Under the pieces are notes generated by a model. It had not been told where the DNA came from. It did no database searches and saw only the letters and a program-made list of their open reading frames with translations. A program made the translations under genes and the position numbers. Positions 1 through 7,118 of a stretch of DNA of 13,905 nt are shown in pieces (position 1 is the first letter of the stretch; every line of letters begins with the position of its first letter). This DNA comes from Spirochaetia bacterium (GTDB lineage Bacteria; Spirochaetota; Spirochaetia; Treponematales; Breznakiellaceae), in contig BOBI01000051.1 in NCBI GenBank assembly GCA_026002305.1, positions 1 to 13,905 on the forward strand, in the 5' to 3' direction.

Positions 1-1
1 G

Positions 2-1609
2 CTTTGTCTTTTTTCAAGTTTTTTAGGCGGCAAATCTGCAAACCGCGGAATGTGTACGCAGGCCTGCCGCAGAATGTACCGGACGGACGAGAACGATACC
101 GGCGGTTATTATTTTAGTCCGTTCGATCTGCAATTATTAAGCAAGGCGCCGTTATTAGCCGCCGCCGGAATTAACGCTTTAAAGATTGAAGGCCGAATGA
201 AAAGTGCGGAATATGTAGGAACGGTTGTCCGCGCCTACCGGAAAGTTATCGACAGTATAAAAGACAACTCCGGTATAGAAAAAGCAACGGCTGAAGCAAA
301 CACAATATTACAAGGTGATTTTGCCCGCAAAAAAACAACTTATTATTTTGATGATACGCATAACGCTTCAAGTGTTGACAGGGCTGCCGAAGAGGCGATA
401 TTCGATCCGGCAAGCGACGGCGGCACCGGCATTAGGCTGGGTGTTATAAAAAAAGTACGCGGGGCTCCGGGCGGGAAGGAAGGCTTGGTTGACTGCACCG
501 CCTACACGCCGCAAGCGGCCGATTCGATACGGCTGCATAAGGCCGACGACAGCCTTCGTGTTTCATTCAAACTTACGTCCGTAGAAAAGGCGGGGGCTGC
601 AAATTCCTGCTGGCTGTCCATACCCGACGGTTTCGACCTTACAGACTGTGTTTACATAATACAAATAAAAAACAACAGCCGGCATTATGCGCAATTTATA
701 AAAAGCGGTTCCGGTTATTCAAAACGTCAGCCCGGTCATGAAAGGGCGCCGTTTGTCCAATATCAGTTCAAAAAAAGCAGCCCCGTAAAACAAGGCGCGC
801 CGCGCAAAAAGTTTTTAGAGCCGTTTAAAGAAGGTATCTACACGGCTGTTTCACGTATCGAGGATATGTATACCGCGCAGTCAATTCGTACCCAGGGGTT
901 AATTTTATCGCTTAACAACAAAATTATAAAACAATTAACCGGTGAACGAAAACCGTTGCCATTTAAACCACAGGAAACAATTTTGTCATTGGACCCGTAT
1001 TGTACGCAGAATGACGAAGACCTGTTATGCACCCTCCTGCATAAGTTTATCGAAAACGGGTATAACCGGTTTATAGTGAATAATTTATCGCATTTGCCGT
1101 TGTTAAAAAATACCGAAACCCATCTTATTGCCGGTCCGTATTTGTATACGTTCAACCGGTTTTCAGCCGCCTTTCTTCAAGATGCAAACCTGTCTTATTT
1201 TGTATCGCCGTTTGAAAACAACCGGCAAAATCTTGAACGGACATGGGAGACGGGGGAGCGGAATAATATTTTTGTTCCGGTCTTTGCCTACCCGCCGTTG
1301 TTTAAAATAAGCGGCGAATTAAACTACGGCGCAAAAAAGTTTTATGACAAAAATGATGAACAATTCCGTTTAATAAACGAAAGCGGCCGCGCCGCCGTAT
1401 TCGCGGAAATAGCCTTTTCCATCGTTGATAAAATACCATTTTTAAAACAAGCCGGTTTCAAACATTTTATAATCGATTTTTCAGGGCCGCCGCTTAACAA
1501 ACAGGATTACAAAGCCGTTATCTCCGGCGCCGAAAACGCACAGCCCCTTGCCGGAACAAGCCGCTTTAATTGGAAAAACGGCTTTTTTGAACCCGAGGAA
1601 AAGAAATGA
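2..1609 (+). CDS. Peptidase U32 family protein (RlhA/TrhP-like RNA hydroxylation factor), 5'-partial
   Basis: The frame is open from the first bases, so the ATG at 50 is internal and the true start lies before the window; 535 codons are visible. The first residues read LCLFSSFLGGKSANRG, followed by CTQACRR, which is the cysteine-rich core of the U32 family (C..S, then C..(A/P)CR). YYFSPFDLQLL and ALKIEGRMKSAEYV follow, both family hallmarks, at about residues 37-70 of the visible part. In E. coli, members of this family (RlhA on 23S rRNA C2501, TrhP on tRNA wobble uridine) are needed for prephenate-dependent RNA hydroxylation, and the conserved cysteines are thought to hold an iron-sulfur cluster. 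The roughly 460 residues after KIEGRMKS make this a long-form protein, closer in layout to RlhA than to short TrhP; the last 200 residues look like a second barrel-like region ending in NWKNGFF. Which RNA it acts on cannot be told. The stop overlaps a minigene ATG (ATGA). Confidence 0.9.
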   Translation, partial: LCLFSSFLGGKSANRGMCTQACRRMYRTDENDTGGYYFSPFDLQLLSKAPLLAAAGINALKIEGRMKSAEYVGTVVRAYRKVIDSIKDNSGIEKATAEANTILQGDFARKKTTYYFDDTHNASSVDRAAEEAIFDPASDGGTGIRLGVIKKVRGAPGGKEGLVDCTAYTPQAADSIRLHKADDSLRVSFKLTSVEKAGAANSCWLSIPDGFDLTDCVYIIQIKNNSRHYAQFIKSGSGYSKRQPGHERAPFVQYQFKKSSPVKQGAPRKKFLEPFKEGIYTAVSRIEDMYTAQSIRTQGLILSLNNKIIKQLTGERKPLPFKPQETILSLDPYCTQNDEDLLCTLLHKFIENGYNRFIVNNLSHLPLLKNTETHLIAGPYLYTFNRFSAAFLQDANLSYFVSPFENNRQNLERTWETGERNNIFVPVFAYPPLFKISGELNYGAKKFYDKNDEQFRLINESGRAAVFAEIAFSIVDKIPFLKQAGFKHFIIDFSGPPLNKQDYKAVISGAENAQPLAGTSRFNWKNGFFEPEEKK

Positions 1610-1644
1610 ACCACAAACATCACGGCGTAAATCAAAATATCTAA
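1606..1644 (+). other. 12-codon minigene or remnant after the U32 gene
   Basis: An ATG overlaps the U32 stop (ATGA) and is preceded by a strong Shine-Dalgarno, GAGGA six bases upstream, inside the last U32 codons. It encodes only MNHKHHGVNQNI before TAA. In the next frame the sequence is open from about 1631 to a TGA at 1712-1714 that overlaps the OmpA start, so both edges look like operon-style junctions. A one-base change would join them into an ORF of about 35 codons. This could be a decayed small gene, a coupling minigene, or chance; I do not recognise the peptide. Confidence 0.25.
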
Positions 1645-1700
1645 CCCCGGATCAATCCATTGGTTTAAAGACGAGAGCCAACCCTGCCGATCATATAATG

Positions 1701-1705
1701 AGGAG
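1701..1705 (+). promoter_or_regulatory. Ribosome binding site of the OmpA-domain gene
   Basis: AGGAG lies five bases before the ATG at 1711 and fixes this start. A TATAAT at 1694-1699 lies directly before it, too close to act as the -10 of a transcript that uses this site. Confidence 0.7.
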
Positions 1706-1710
1706 TCTTT

Positions 1711-2895
1711 ATGATTAAACACCGGCACATCTGCTTTTTTCTGTTTGTCTTTTTTTCAAGTTTTCAGGCGGCGGCAGAAGATACAACGCAAATAATTAAG
1801 CAAAACAGCGGCTGGAATACCGTTGAGCGTTCCAACTTTTCACGGTATGACAACGGAAAATACATAGGCCATGTGTACCGTGAGGTACGCGCTTCGATAA
1901 GTCCCGAAGGCGAAGCCCGCAAGGGCTATGTTCCATACAGGGCGAATTATATTGTACTGGAAGAAACCCTGCGTGATATGCGCCAAAGCGCCCGTTCCGT
2001 CAATAATGTTGTACCCGTCCGGTTTTTAATGTCGCATAACGGCGCAATAAGCATTGAAGACGACAGAGGTTTTCCCTCATTACGCGATTTTCCAATATTT
2101 GATTCTTCGATAACAACCGGTAAGAAATGGATTGCCGCAGGTAAATGCGCCGTAGACCCGCTTAATGACGGCAATGTCATAACCTATCCGTTTCTTGCGG
2201 AATACGAATACAAGGGCACGGAAGACTATCAAAATATTCCTGTTCACCACATTAACGCAAAATACGCATCGCGCATGAAAGGCCCTGGTGTACAAGGAGA
2301 GGATCAATTAACGTCGCTTAACGGCAGCCACAATGTAGATATTTTTATTTCTGTTGCCGACGGCACGCCGGTCTTTCAGCGTGATTATTTAGACGAAACC
2401 TATTCCTGGCGCAGCGGTAAAAGTGTACGTTTAAGCGGTTTTATTTTAACATTCGGTAACAGATCTATTAAATTAGATATAAAAACAAAAAAAGAAATTG
2501 AGGAAGGTTTTGTTACCGTCAAAGGCGTAGATGTCGTGCCGTTAGATACAGGCTTGCGTTTAACGGTAAAAGAGCTTCAGTTTAAAAGCGATTCCGACGA
2601 GCTTGCAGCCGGTGAAAAAAACCGGCTGGACGCAATCGCCGCCGTTTTAGCAAAGGCGCCTGCCGACAAAACATTTCTTGTAGAAGGGCATACCGCCGCA
2701 ATAGGGCATGGTAAAAACGAAATGGAACTTTCACTCCGGCGCGCTAAACGTATTGTTGCGGAAATGACAATGCGGGGAATCATGGAACAACGCTTTATTT
2801 ACCGTGGGTCGGGCGGCACAAAACCCGTAGGCGATAACGCGAGTGAAACAGGACGCGCGCAAAACCGCCGTGTGGAAATTACTATTTTGGAATAG
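1711..2895 (+). CDS. Secreted OmpA-family C-terminal domain protein
   Basis: A 394-residue exported protein. The N-terminus (KHRH, a hydrophobic run with FFLFVFF, then AAAED) is a signal peptide, probably cut after AAA near residue 22. Residues of about 30-260 are a conserved-looking but unnamed domain; about 275-394 is an OmpA-like domain with LQFKSDSDEL, GHTAAIG, a helix NEMELSLRRAKRIV and terminal NRRVEITIL. OmpA domains normally bind diaminopimelate of peptidoglycan through an Asp (as in YTD) and an Arg. Here the Arg is kept (R344) but the Asp position is A329, so binding may be weak or changed. I recall that T. pallidum Tp0624, an OmpA-domain protein, also has an altered binding pocket. 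The role is probably periplasmic envelope organisation. It is downstream of the U32 gene and may be cotranscribed with it; no barrel strands or lipobox are evident. Confidence 0.85.
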   Translation: MIKHRHICFFLFVFFSSFQAAAEDTTQIIKQNSGWNTVERSNFSRYDNGKYIGHVYREVRASISPEGEARKGYVPYRANYIVLEETLRDMRQSARSVNNVVPVRFLMSHNGAISIEDDRGFPSLRDFPIFDSSITTGKKWIAAGKCAVDPLNDGNVITYPFLAEYEYKGTEDYQNIPVHHINAKYASRMKGPGVQGEDQLTSLNGSHNVDIFISVADGTPVFQRDYLDETYSWRSGKSVRLSGFILTFGNRSIKLDIKTKKEIEEGFVTVKGVDVVPLDTGLRLTVKELQFKSDSDELAAGEKNRLDAIAAVLAKAPADKTFLVEGHTAAIGHGKNEMELSLRRAKRIVAEMTMRGIMEQRFIYRGSGGTKPVGDNASETGRAQNRRVEITILE

Positions 2896-2903
2896 GGCGC
2901 CGG

Positions 2904-4121
2904 TTAAAACAGCAGAAAAACAGCTAAACTTAGCAACACGGGCAAAAGTAAAAGAATTGTATATTTTACAGTACGCTTTGTTTTTATATCTGTGTTTTGA
3001 TGTGTCCTATCATTCAGTTCTAAAAGCAGCGCGTCAATATCGGAAATAAAATTCTTTGCAGTTATACGGTTTTTATTTTCGTTAATGACGAAAAGTATTT
3101 TAAACGATTCGTTTAATAGTGAACCGAATTTTCCCGGAATATTTAAAGCGTTACTTATAGAAAAACGCGACATCATGATAAGGGCTTCTACTGTGGCGGC
3201 TTTTCGCAGCCCGCTTTCAAGCGCACCCTCCGTTATGCGAAAAGAGCCAAGGCTAAATAATACTTTTCCAAACGGATTTAACAAATTAAAAAAAACAATT
3301 ATGGTAAAGAACAAAAGAACAGAAAAGATACTGCCGGATTTTCCGGCGCAAAAAGCGTAGATAAAATATAATGCAAATAAAAGAAGCCGTCCGGCGGTAG
3401 AATGGTTAAACAATAACAACAGTATCATTATTACACCGGCAATAAAAAGGTCTATAGGATAAAATTCTTTTGTGGAAAAAAGCATAAATTTTTTTCTATT
3501 TTTTTTTGTTTGGCGTGGAGTTTTTTTACCCGTTTTATCCGAAGTTTCCACCCCTATAGTTTTTTTCTCCATTATGGCTATTTCATCATAACTACTGCGA
3601 AAATGTTTTTTGTACCACACAGAGCAGGCTGTAAATTTTGTGCAAAAAAATCCGAGCGCCGCTCCTGTTACAAGCCCCATCGCAAGAAAAGGCGGCGCTA
3701 TAAAAATCGCGCTTTTTCCAAAAATAAAAAAACGGGCTAAAATTATCTGTATCATATTAGAGGTAAAAGCGCCCGCCATGCTGATACCTACAAAACTTAT
3801 CATTTTCTGCGGCACAAAACGGCGTATAACGTACATCAACGCGCAGGAGAATATGGTGCCTGAGGCAGAAAATAAAAATATATATGAAAAAAGCGTGCCG
3901 GAAATCAGGCTTTGCCCGAATATTTTTACAAGACAAAGAAGGGCAACGTAAGACGGCGGCATTTCCAAGGCAAGCAGCAACGGCAGGTTGGCAAGCCCCA
4001 GCCGCATAAACGGCATCGGTTTTGGAATAAGGTATTCAATTGTGGAAAGAAAAAGACAAAAAGCTCCCGGTATCGCAATTTTCCGCATGTCTATTTCGTT
4101 ACCATTACCATGTAGACGCAT
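2904..4121 (-). CDS. Gx transporter-family (Hpre_diP_synt_I) protein fused to an EcfT/CbiQ-like membrane module
   Basis: A 405-residue polytopic protein. Residues of about 12-165 match the Gx-transporter family (PF07456, often named heptaprenyl diphosphate synthase component I): RKIAIPGAF, PKPMPFMRLGLANLPLLLAL and several hydrophobic helices, like an ECF S component. A very basic linker follows (about 165-215, rich in KK and KTGKK). Residues of about 215-375 then resemble an EcfT/CbiQ membrane component, with strongly hydrophobic helices and LGSFRITEGALESGL. A last helix (LLLLPVLLSLAVFLLF) ends the chain. The Ala-Arg-Gly coupling motifs expected late in EcfT are not visible. I chose the ATG at 4121 because AGGTGA stands eight bases before it, giving a 17-base overlap with the NusG-II gene. 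The ATG at 4088 is possible but has a poor ribosome site, and the ATG at 4175 lies deep inside the neighbour. The substrate is unknown; the synthase name is probably wrong. Confidence 0.75.
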   Translation of the reverse strand: MRLHGNGNEIDMRKIAIPGAFCLFLSTIEYLIPKPMPFMRLGLANLPLLLALEMPPSYVALLCLVKIFGQSLISGTLFSYIFLFSASGTIFSCALMYVIRRFVPQKMISFVGISMAGAFTSNMIQIILARFFIFGKSAIFIAPPFLAMGLVTGAALGFFCTKFTACSVWYKKHFRSSYDEIAIMEKKTIGVETSDKTGKKTPRQTKKNRKKFMLFSTKEFYPIDLFIAGVIMILLLLFNHSTAGRLLLFALYFIYAFCAGKSGSIFSVLLFFTIIVFFNLLNPFGKVLFSLGSFRITEGALESGLRKAATVEALIMMSRFSISNALNIPGKFGSLLNESFKILFVINENKNRITAKNFISDIDALLLELNDRTHQNTDIKTKRTVKYTILLLLPVLLSLAVFLLF

Positions 4122-4488
4122 CAATTTCTTCACCTTTGGTTTTTTTCGCGGCCTGTGTTGATTCCACGGTAACAATAACGCGATTCGGCAGGCACGCTAT
4201 CCACTGCCCGCCTTTGTTTATCGAAGGCATGGCTAGGCATAATTTGTTTTCGCAAGGCGAAACCGTTACCAACGCGCGGCCGTTTTCTATTTTTACCGTC
4301 GTTTCGCCCAATGGGCCTGTTATTTTAACTTCACGGGATTCATCCGGCGGAAAAACCCATGTATCCTCGAGACAGTTAATAACGATATTTTCTTGTGAAT
4401 GCCCGTAAACAAAAAAAGCCGCGGCGACCATTACCGCGGCGGCTATTATAAATACACCAAAATCCAGTGGGCGCAGGGAAAAAAGCAT
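4105..4488 (-). CDS. NusG domain II-containing membrane-anchored protein
   Basis: A 127-residue protein with one N-terminal membrane segment (about residues 8-28, FIIAAAVMVAAAFFVYG) and a small extracytoplasmic domain. The motifs are those of PF07009: ITGPLGETTVKIENGRALV, SPCENKLC and WIACLPNRVIVTVE. The two cysteines of SPCENKLC and the cysteine of CLPN are typical of the family. These proteins are not transcription factors despite the domain name. They are commonly encoded next to Gx-transporter genes, as here, and sometimes near flavin or redox membrane genes; no flavin transferase is present in this window. The ATG at 4488 is preferred because AGGGGA lies just upstream; an in-frame GTG at 4515 is the last codon of the upstream nifU-like gene. 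The gap to that gene is 19 bases. Confidence 0.85.
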   Translation of the reverse strand: MLFSLRPLDFGVFIIAAAVMVAAAFFVYGHSQENIVINCLEDTWVFPPDESREVKITGPLGETTVKIENGRALVTVSPCENKLCLAMPSINKGGQWIACLPNRVIVTVESTQAAKKTKGEEIDASTW

Positions 4489-4507
4489 ATTTCCCCTATT
4501 TTTTCCA

Positions 4508-4732
4508 TTACACACCTAATACTTGTGTAACTTCAGGGATTTCCTGTTTAAGATAGTTTTCGATACCGTTTTTTAGTGTCATTTGTGCGTGCGGACAGCA
4601 GCCGCAGGCTCCGGTAAGCCTCAAAGAAACTGTTCCGTCAGGGGAAACAGAAACAAATTCAACATCCCCGCCATCATTCTGTAGAGACGGACGAATTTTA
4701 TCAAGAACCGATTTTATTTTTTGATCTAACAT
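4508..4732 (-). CDS. NifU C-terminal domain protein (iron-sulfur scaffold/carrier)
   Basis: A 74-residue stand-alone NifU C-terminal domain (Nfu type). It shows IRPSLQNDGGDVEFV near residues 13-27 and GACGCCPHAQMTLKNGIE, in which C43 and C46 form the CxxC pair that holds a [4Fe-4S] cluster between two subunits in this family; C45 is an extra cysteine inside the pair. The length is normal for the single-domain form. The likely role is cytoplasmic storage or delivery of Fe-S clusters to apoproteins. AGGAG stands six bases before the ATG. It is the first gene of a three-gene set with the NusG-II and Gx/EcfT genes, and a plausible promoter lies directly upstream. Whether it serves these neighbours or is just co-regulated cannot be seen. 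Confidence 0.92.
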   Translation of the reverse strand: MLDQKIKSVLDKIRPSLQNDGGDVEFVSVSPDGTVSLRLTGACGCCPHAQMTLKNGIENYLKQEIPEVTQVLGV

Positions 4733-4751
4733 AGTTAACTCCTATATGGAA

Positions 4752-4780
4752 AATATACTGAAATATTCTAAAGTAGTCTA
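4752..4780 (-). promoter_or_regulatory. Candidate sigma-70-type promoter for the nifU-like operon
   Basis: On the minus strand TAGACT (4775-4780) and TATATT (4752-4757) are separated by exactly 17 bases. The predicted start would leave a short leader that still contains the AGGAG site. The -35 overlaps the stop codon of the upstream DUF2804 gene. Read-through from that gene is also possible, as no terminator hairpin is seen in the 45-base gap. Confidence 0.45.
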
Positions 4781-5800
4781 GTTAGTCGATTTAAGCCGCT
4801 CGGCAATGCCGGTAACATTCCTGAATCTTAATATGGAGCCGTTGTCGAGGGTAACCTTGCCGGAAAAAAAGCCATATTCCTGCCTCAGCCTTAACGAAGA
4901 AAATAAAAAGTATTTACGCAGCATATTTTTTTGAACTGGTTGGAAATTCATATCCAATCTGTTGTCGGTCGTTGTAAAGTGCCATGGAAGCGCCGTATCA
5001 TAATCGGAAATTTTGAAGATAACTTTTTCCAGCTTGTGAATAATGCCGTTTACAAAAAAGGCATTTTCAGTTGTGCCGGAAGAATCCGCAATTCCATAAC
5101 CAAGATAAAAACCTATCTGCCTTCCGTTTTGAAATCCGCATCCGGTTGCACAGAAATGTATATAGTTTGGCGAACGCGCCAACCGGATCGATTCGTGAAT
5201 TCCCCATGCGCGTCTCTTTGAAAGCAAAATATCTACATTTTCAAACTGCATAACACCTTCAACCTCATACCAAGGCGAGGAACATAAAAGCTGAAAGCAT
5301 TCTTCCCTGCGTTGTAAAGGCAAATTTACAGATAAGGCTTGAGCATTATCCGGCTTAAATAAAACAACCTCTCCGCGCAGTCTGTTGTTATGTGACATAT
5401 CGTTAATATCAATTTTTAGAATTTTATTTCCATCTTCAAGACTAATAAATTCAATCAACGATTTTTTAATTTTTATTTGTATTAAGGAACCGGAAGATGA
5501 TAATTCCAAGCCGCCCATTGGAAATGGAATTATTTCATTTTTTATAGATATTTTCTTATCAATTAAAGAAACCGCCGCTATGTTCAACCAACCCAGAAGT
5601 CCGCTGTCATTAATTTCAAAAATAAAAAGGTGTGTCTGTGTAAAAACCATAAAGCGTTCCGATTCTGTAATTAATCTTCGTGGTGTCCAAATAAGATCCG
5701 AATTAAAATTAAAAAGATCGCTGCGCGCCCAGCCAAAATAATTTACTTTTCCCAGTTCATCAAAAATAGAAACAGGATGTTCAATTTCTATTTGTGTCAT
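4778..5800 (-). CDS. DUF2804 family protein
   Basis: A 340-residue protein without a clear signal peptide or membrane segment. It opens with QIEIEHPVSIFDELGKVNYFGWAR, which fits the N-terminal pattern of DUF2804 (PF10974: a short EI..P segment, then G.....GWA). The second half shows other parts of that family: RQIGFYLGYG, GTTENAFFVNG, LPWHFTTTDNRLDMNFQP and QEYGFFSGKVTLDNG. The function of DUF2804 is not established; I recall that it may be related to lipocalin-like AttH/CrtC proteins, which would suit a lipid-handling role, but that is inference. The ATG at 5800 follows the stop of the barrel gene by seven bases and agrees with family starts; in-frame ATGs at 5824 and 5839 would overlap that gene and lack a ribosome site. 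It is the last gene of the ABC operon, tightly spaced after the barrel gene. Confidence 0.75.
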   Translation of the reverse strand: MTQIEIEHPVSIFDELGKVNYFGWARSDLFNFNSDLIWTPRRLITESERFMVFTQTHLFIFEINDSGLLGWLNIAAVSLIDKKISIKNEIIPFPMGGLELSSSGSLIQIKIKKSLIEFISLEDGNKILKIDINDMSHNNRLRGEVVLFKPDNAQALSVNLPLQRREECFQLLCSSPWYEVEGVMQFENVDILLSKRRAWGIHESIRLARSPNYIHFCATGCGFQNGRQIGFYLGYGIADSSGTTENAFFVNGIIHKLEKVIFKISDYDTALPWHFTTTDNRLDMNFQPVQKNMLRKYFLFSSLRLRQEYGFFSGKVTLDNGSILRFRNVTGIAERLKSTN

Positions 5801-5807
5801 TCCATTC

Positions 5808-7118
5808 TCAGTTAAAATGGCCATACCGGAAGTTAGCATTAATTTTTACGGCAAAGATCAAACCGAAGGGTCTGTTGGTTACATCGGTATTTTGCCGGTA
5901 ATATCCAACGTCCTGCACACCGGTAGCCATAGGAACCGCAAAATAAAGCATAAGGTGTTCTGCAGGTTCAATAGAAAAGCCGGGAACAAGCTGCCCCGAA
6001 ATTAAGTTGAATGAATGGAGATAGCTTAGAAAAAAACGTAACTTAAGCGGCAGCCCGGGTCTCACGCTTATATTTAACGCTGCGTTTATACCATGGAATA
6101 TTTTAAATGTTTGTTCTTCATCTCTAATAATACTGTTCTTACGCATTGTATTAGAATTTCCTTCGCCGTTATAATAAAACTCTGCGTTTAAGTGTACAAT
6201 ATCTTTAAAAAAATCTTGCGAAAATCCTACTGAACACGAAAAGCTAAAATCTTTCCATGTATCATGCTTTACGGACAGCATCGTCTCCGTATAAAATTCG
6301 GTATTTTTAAACAATGTTGTCTTTAACGATATAAATCCTCGCAACGGCATTTTCTTAAAATAAAAAGCGCCTATATCAATATCAAAATTCGGGACGGCAA
6401 TGTTATATTTAAAACCTACGCCAAACTCCTCAAGTTGGGGAAGATTGACATTTTTCATAAATCCGTTGCGTGTAAATAACACCACCTGCGCACCGCCTAC
6501 ACCTATGGGCACATCAATTTTTGCAACTAATGTATCTCCGGGGTTCGACACGTCATCGGGAACACGCGCAAGCAAGTTGGCAAAAGGAAAATTAGGTGAC
6601 AAGCCCCATGCAATATCATATTTTCCAGCTTTAATAAAAACCCTGTCTCTAAAGTTATAATCAAAATAAATTTCTTTTATTTTGATTGTCGGAGATGGAA
6701 TAGCAAATGTTACCGATTGACGCACGCGTAAAACTTTAGTAGGTTGAATGTCCAATCCTATTGTTGCCTCCATAGTTGCGCCAAGAGGATTTGTCCACTC
6801 AGGATCACTTCCGTCTTTTTTTTTGAACCATGGGGCTTCGCTCAATCCGGGCATATAAGAGCCTGTTACCGCATATGATGTATCAATACCAAAACCGGAT
6901 CTGTTAATTAAATCTTGCAGCAGGTTGTATACCGGTTTCTTTTTATTGGTTAAAATATTATCTTCGGCATCTTTGAAATCATCCGGTGTCTCAACAGTTA
7001 ATTCGTATTCGGAACTAAATAAATCGTCAATGTCATTACTTGTATTACCGGTATCTTGTGAATAGGACCAGTGTAAAAAAAAGATACTAATGAAGAGTAC
7101 GAAACAAACTCGTTTCAA
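5808..7118 (-). CDS. Outer-membrane beta-barrel protein of a Lol-like operon (DUF1302-like features)
   Basis: A 436-residue exported protein. KRVCFVLFISIFFLHWSYS is a signal peptide with likely cleavage before Q21. A short acidic linker (DIDDLFSSEYELTVETPDD) and a KKKPVYNLLQDLINRSG segment precede a long stretch of alternating hydrophobic and polar strands typical of outer-membrane barrels. VFIKAGKYDIAWGLSPNFPFANLL near residue 170 recalls the G(K/R)Q...WG...NP pattern of DUF1302/porin-like barrels that occur beside LolA-like proteins and lipid exporters. This is a resemblance, not a confirmed match. The start is TTG, its last three bases overlapping the previous stop as TTGA; no other start allows a signal peptide. 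It probably acts as the outer-membrane partner of the LolA-like protein and ABC transporter encoded just upstream. The penultimate residue is Phe rather than the last, a mild departure from the usual barrel C-terminus. Confidence 0.75.
   Translation of the reverse strand: MKRVCFVLFISIFFLHWSYSQDTGNTSNDIDDLFSSEYELTVETPDDFKDAEDNILTNKKKPVYNLLQDLINRSGFGIDTSYAVTGSYMPGLSEAPWFKKKDGSDPEWTNPLGATMEATIGLDIQPTKVLRVRQSVTFAIPSPTIKIKEIYFDYNFRDRVFIKAGKYDIAWGLSPNFPFANLLARVPDDVSNPGDTLVAKIDVPIGVGGAQVVLFTRNGFMKNVNLPQLEEFGVGFKYNIAVPNFDIDIGAFYFKKMPLRGFISLKTTLFKNTEFYTETMLSVKHDTWKDFSFSCSVGFSQDFFKDIVHLNAEFYYNGEGNSNTMRKNSIIRDEEQTFKIFHGINAALNISVRPGLPLKLRFFLSYLHSFNLISGQLVPGFSIEPAEHLMLYFAVPMATGVQDVGYYRQNTDVTNRPFGLIFAVKINANFRYGHFN

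Noticed and set aside
50..1609. ATG at 50 as the start of the U32 gene
   Set aside because: The frame continues upstream to base 2 and encodes LCLFSSFLGGKSANRG, part of the conserved U32 core, so the gene is cut by the window edge.
1694..1699. TATAAT before the OmpA gene as a -10 box
   Set aside because: It ends one base before the AGGAG ribosome site, so a transcript starting from it would lose that site, and there is no -35 box.
1507..1728. Minus-strand ORF of 73 codons with a hydrophobic stretch across the U32/OmpA junction
   Set aside because: It lies mostly antisense to conserved U32 coding sequence, has no recognisable motif, and its hydrophobic run is explained by the complement of the spacer.
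2896..2903. A bidirectional terminator between the convergent OmpA and Gx genes
   Set aside because: Only eight bases (containing the short palindrome GGCGCC) separate the stops, and no stem with a T run is seen there.
3085..3951. Plus-strand ORFs opposite the Gx/EcfT gene
   Set aside because: They are antisense to a well-supported membrane protein gene, rich in Lys/Arg/Ile as expected from the complement of hydrophobic codons, and show no motifs.
2904..4121. Naming this gene heptaprenyl diphosphate synthase subunit 1
   Set aside because: The protein is membrane-embedded throughout, has no prenyl synthase motifs, and carries an EcfT-like second half; the historic family name does not fit.
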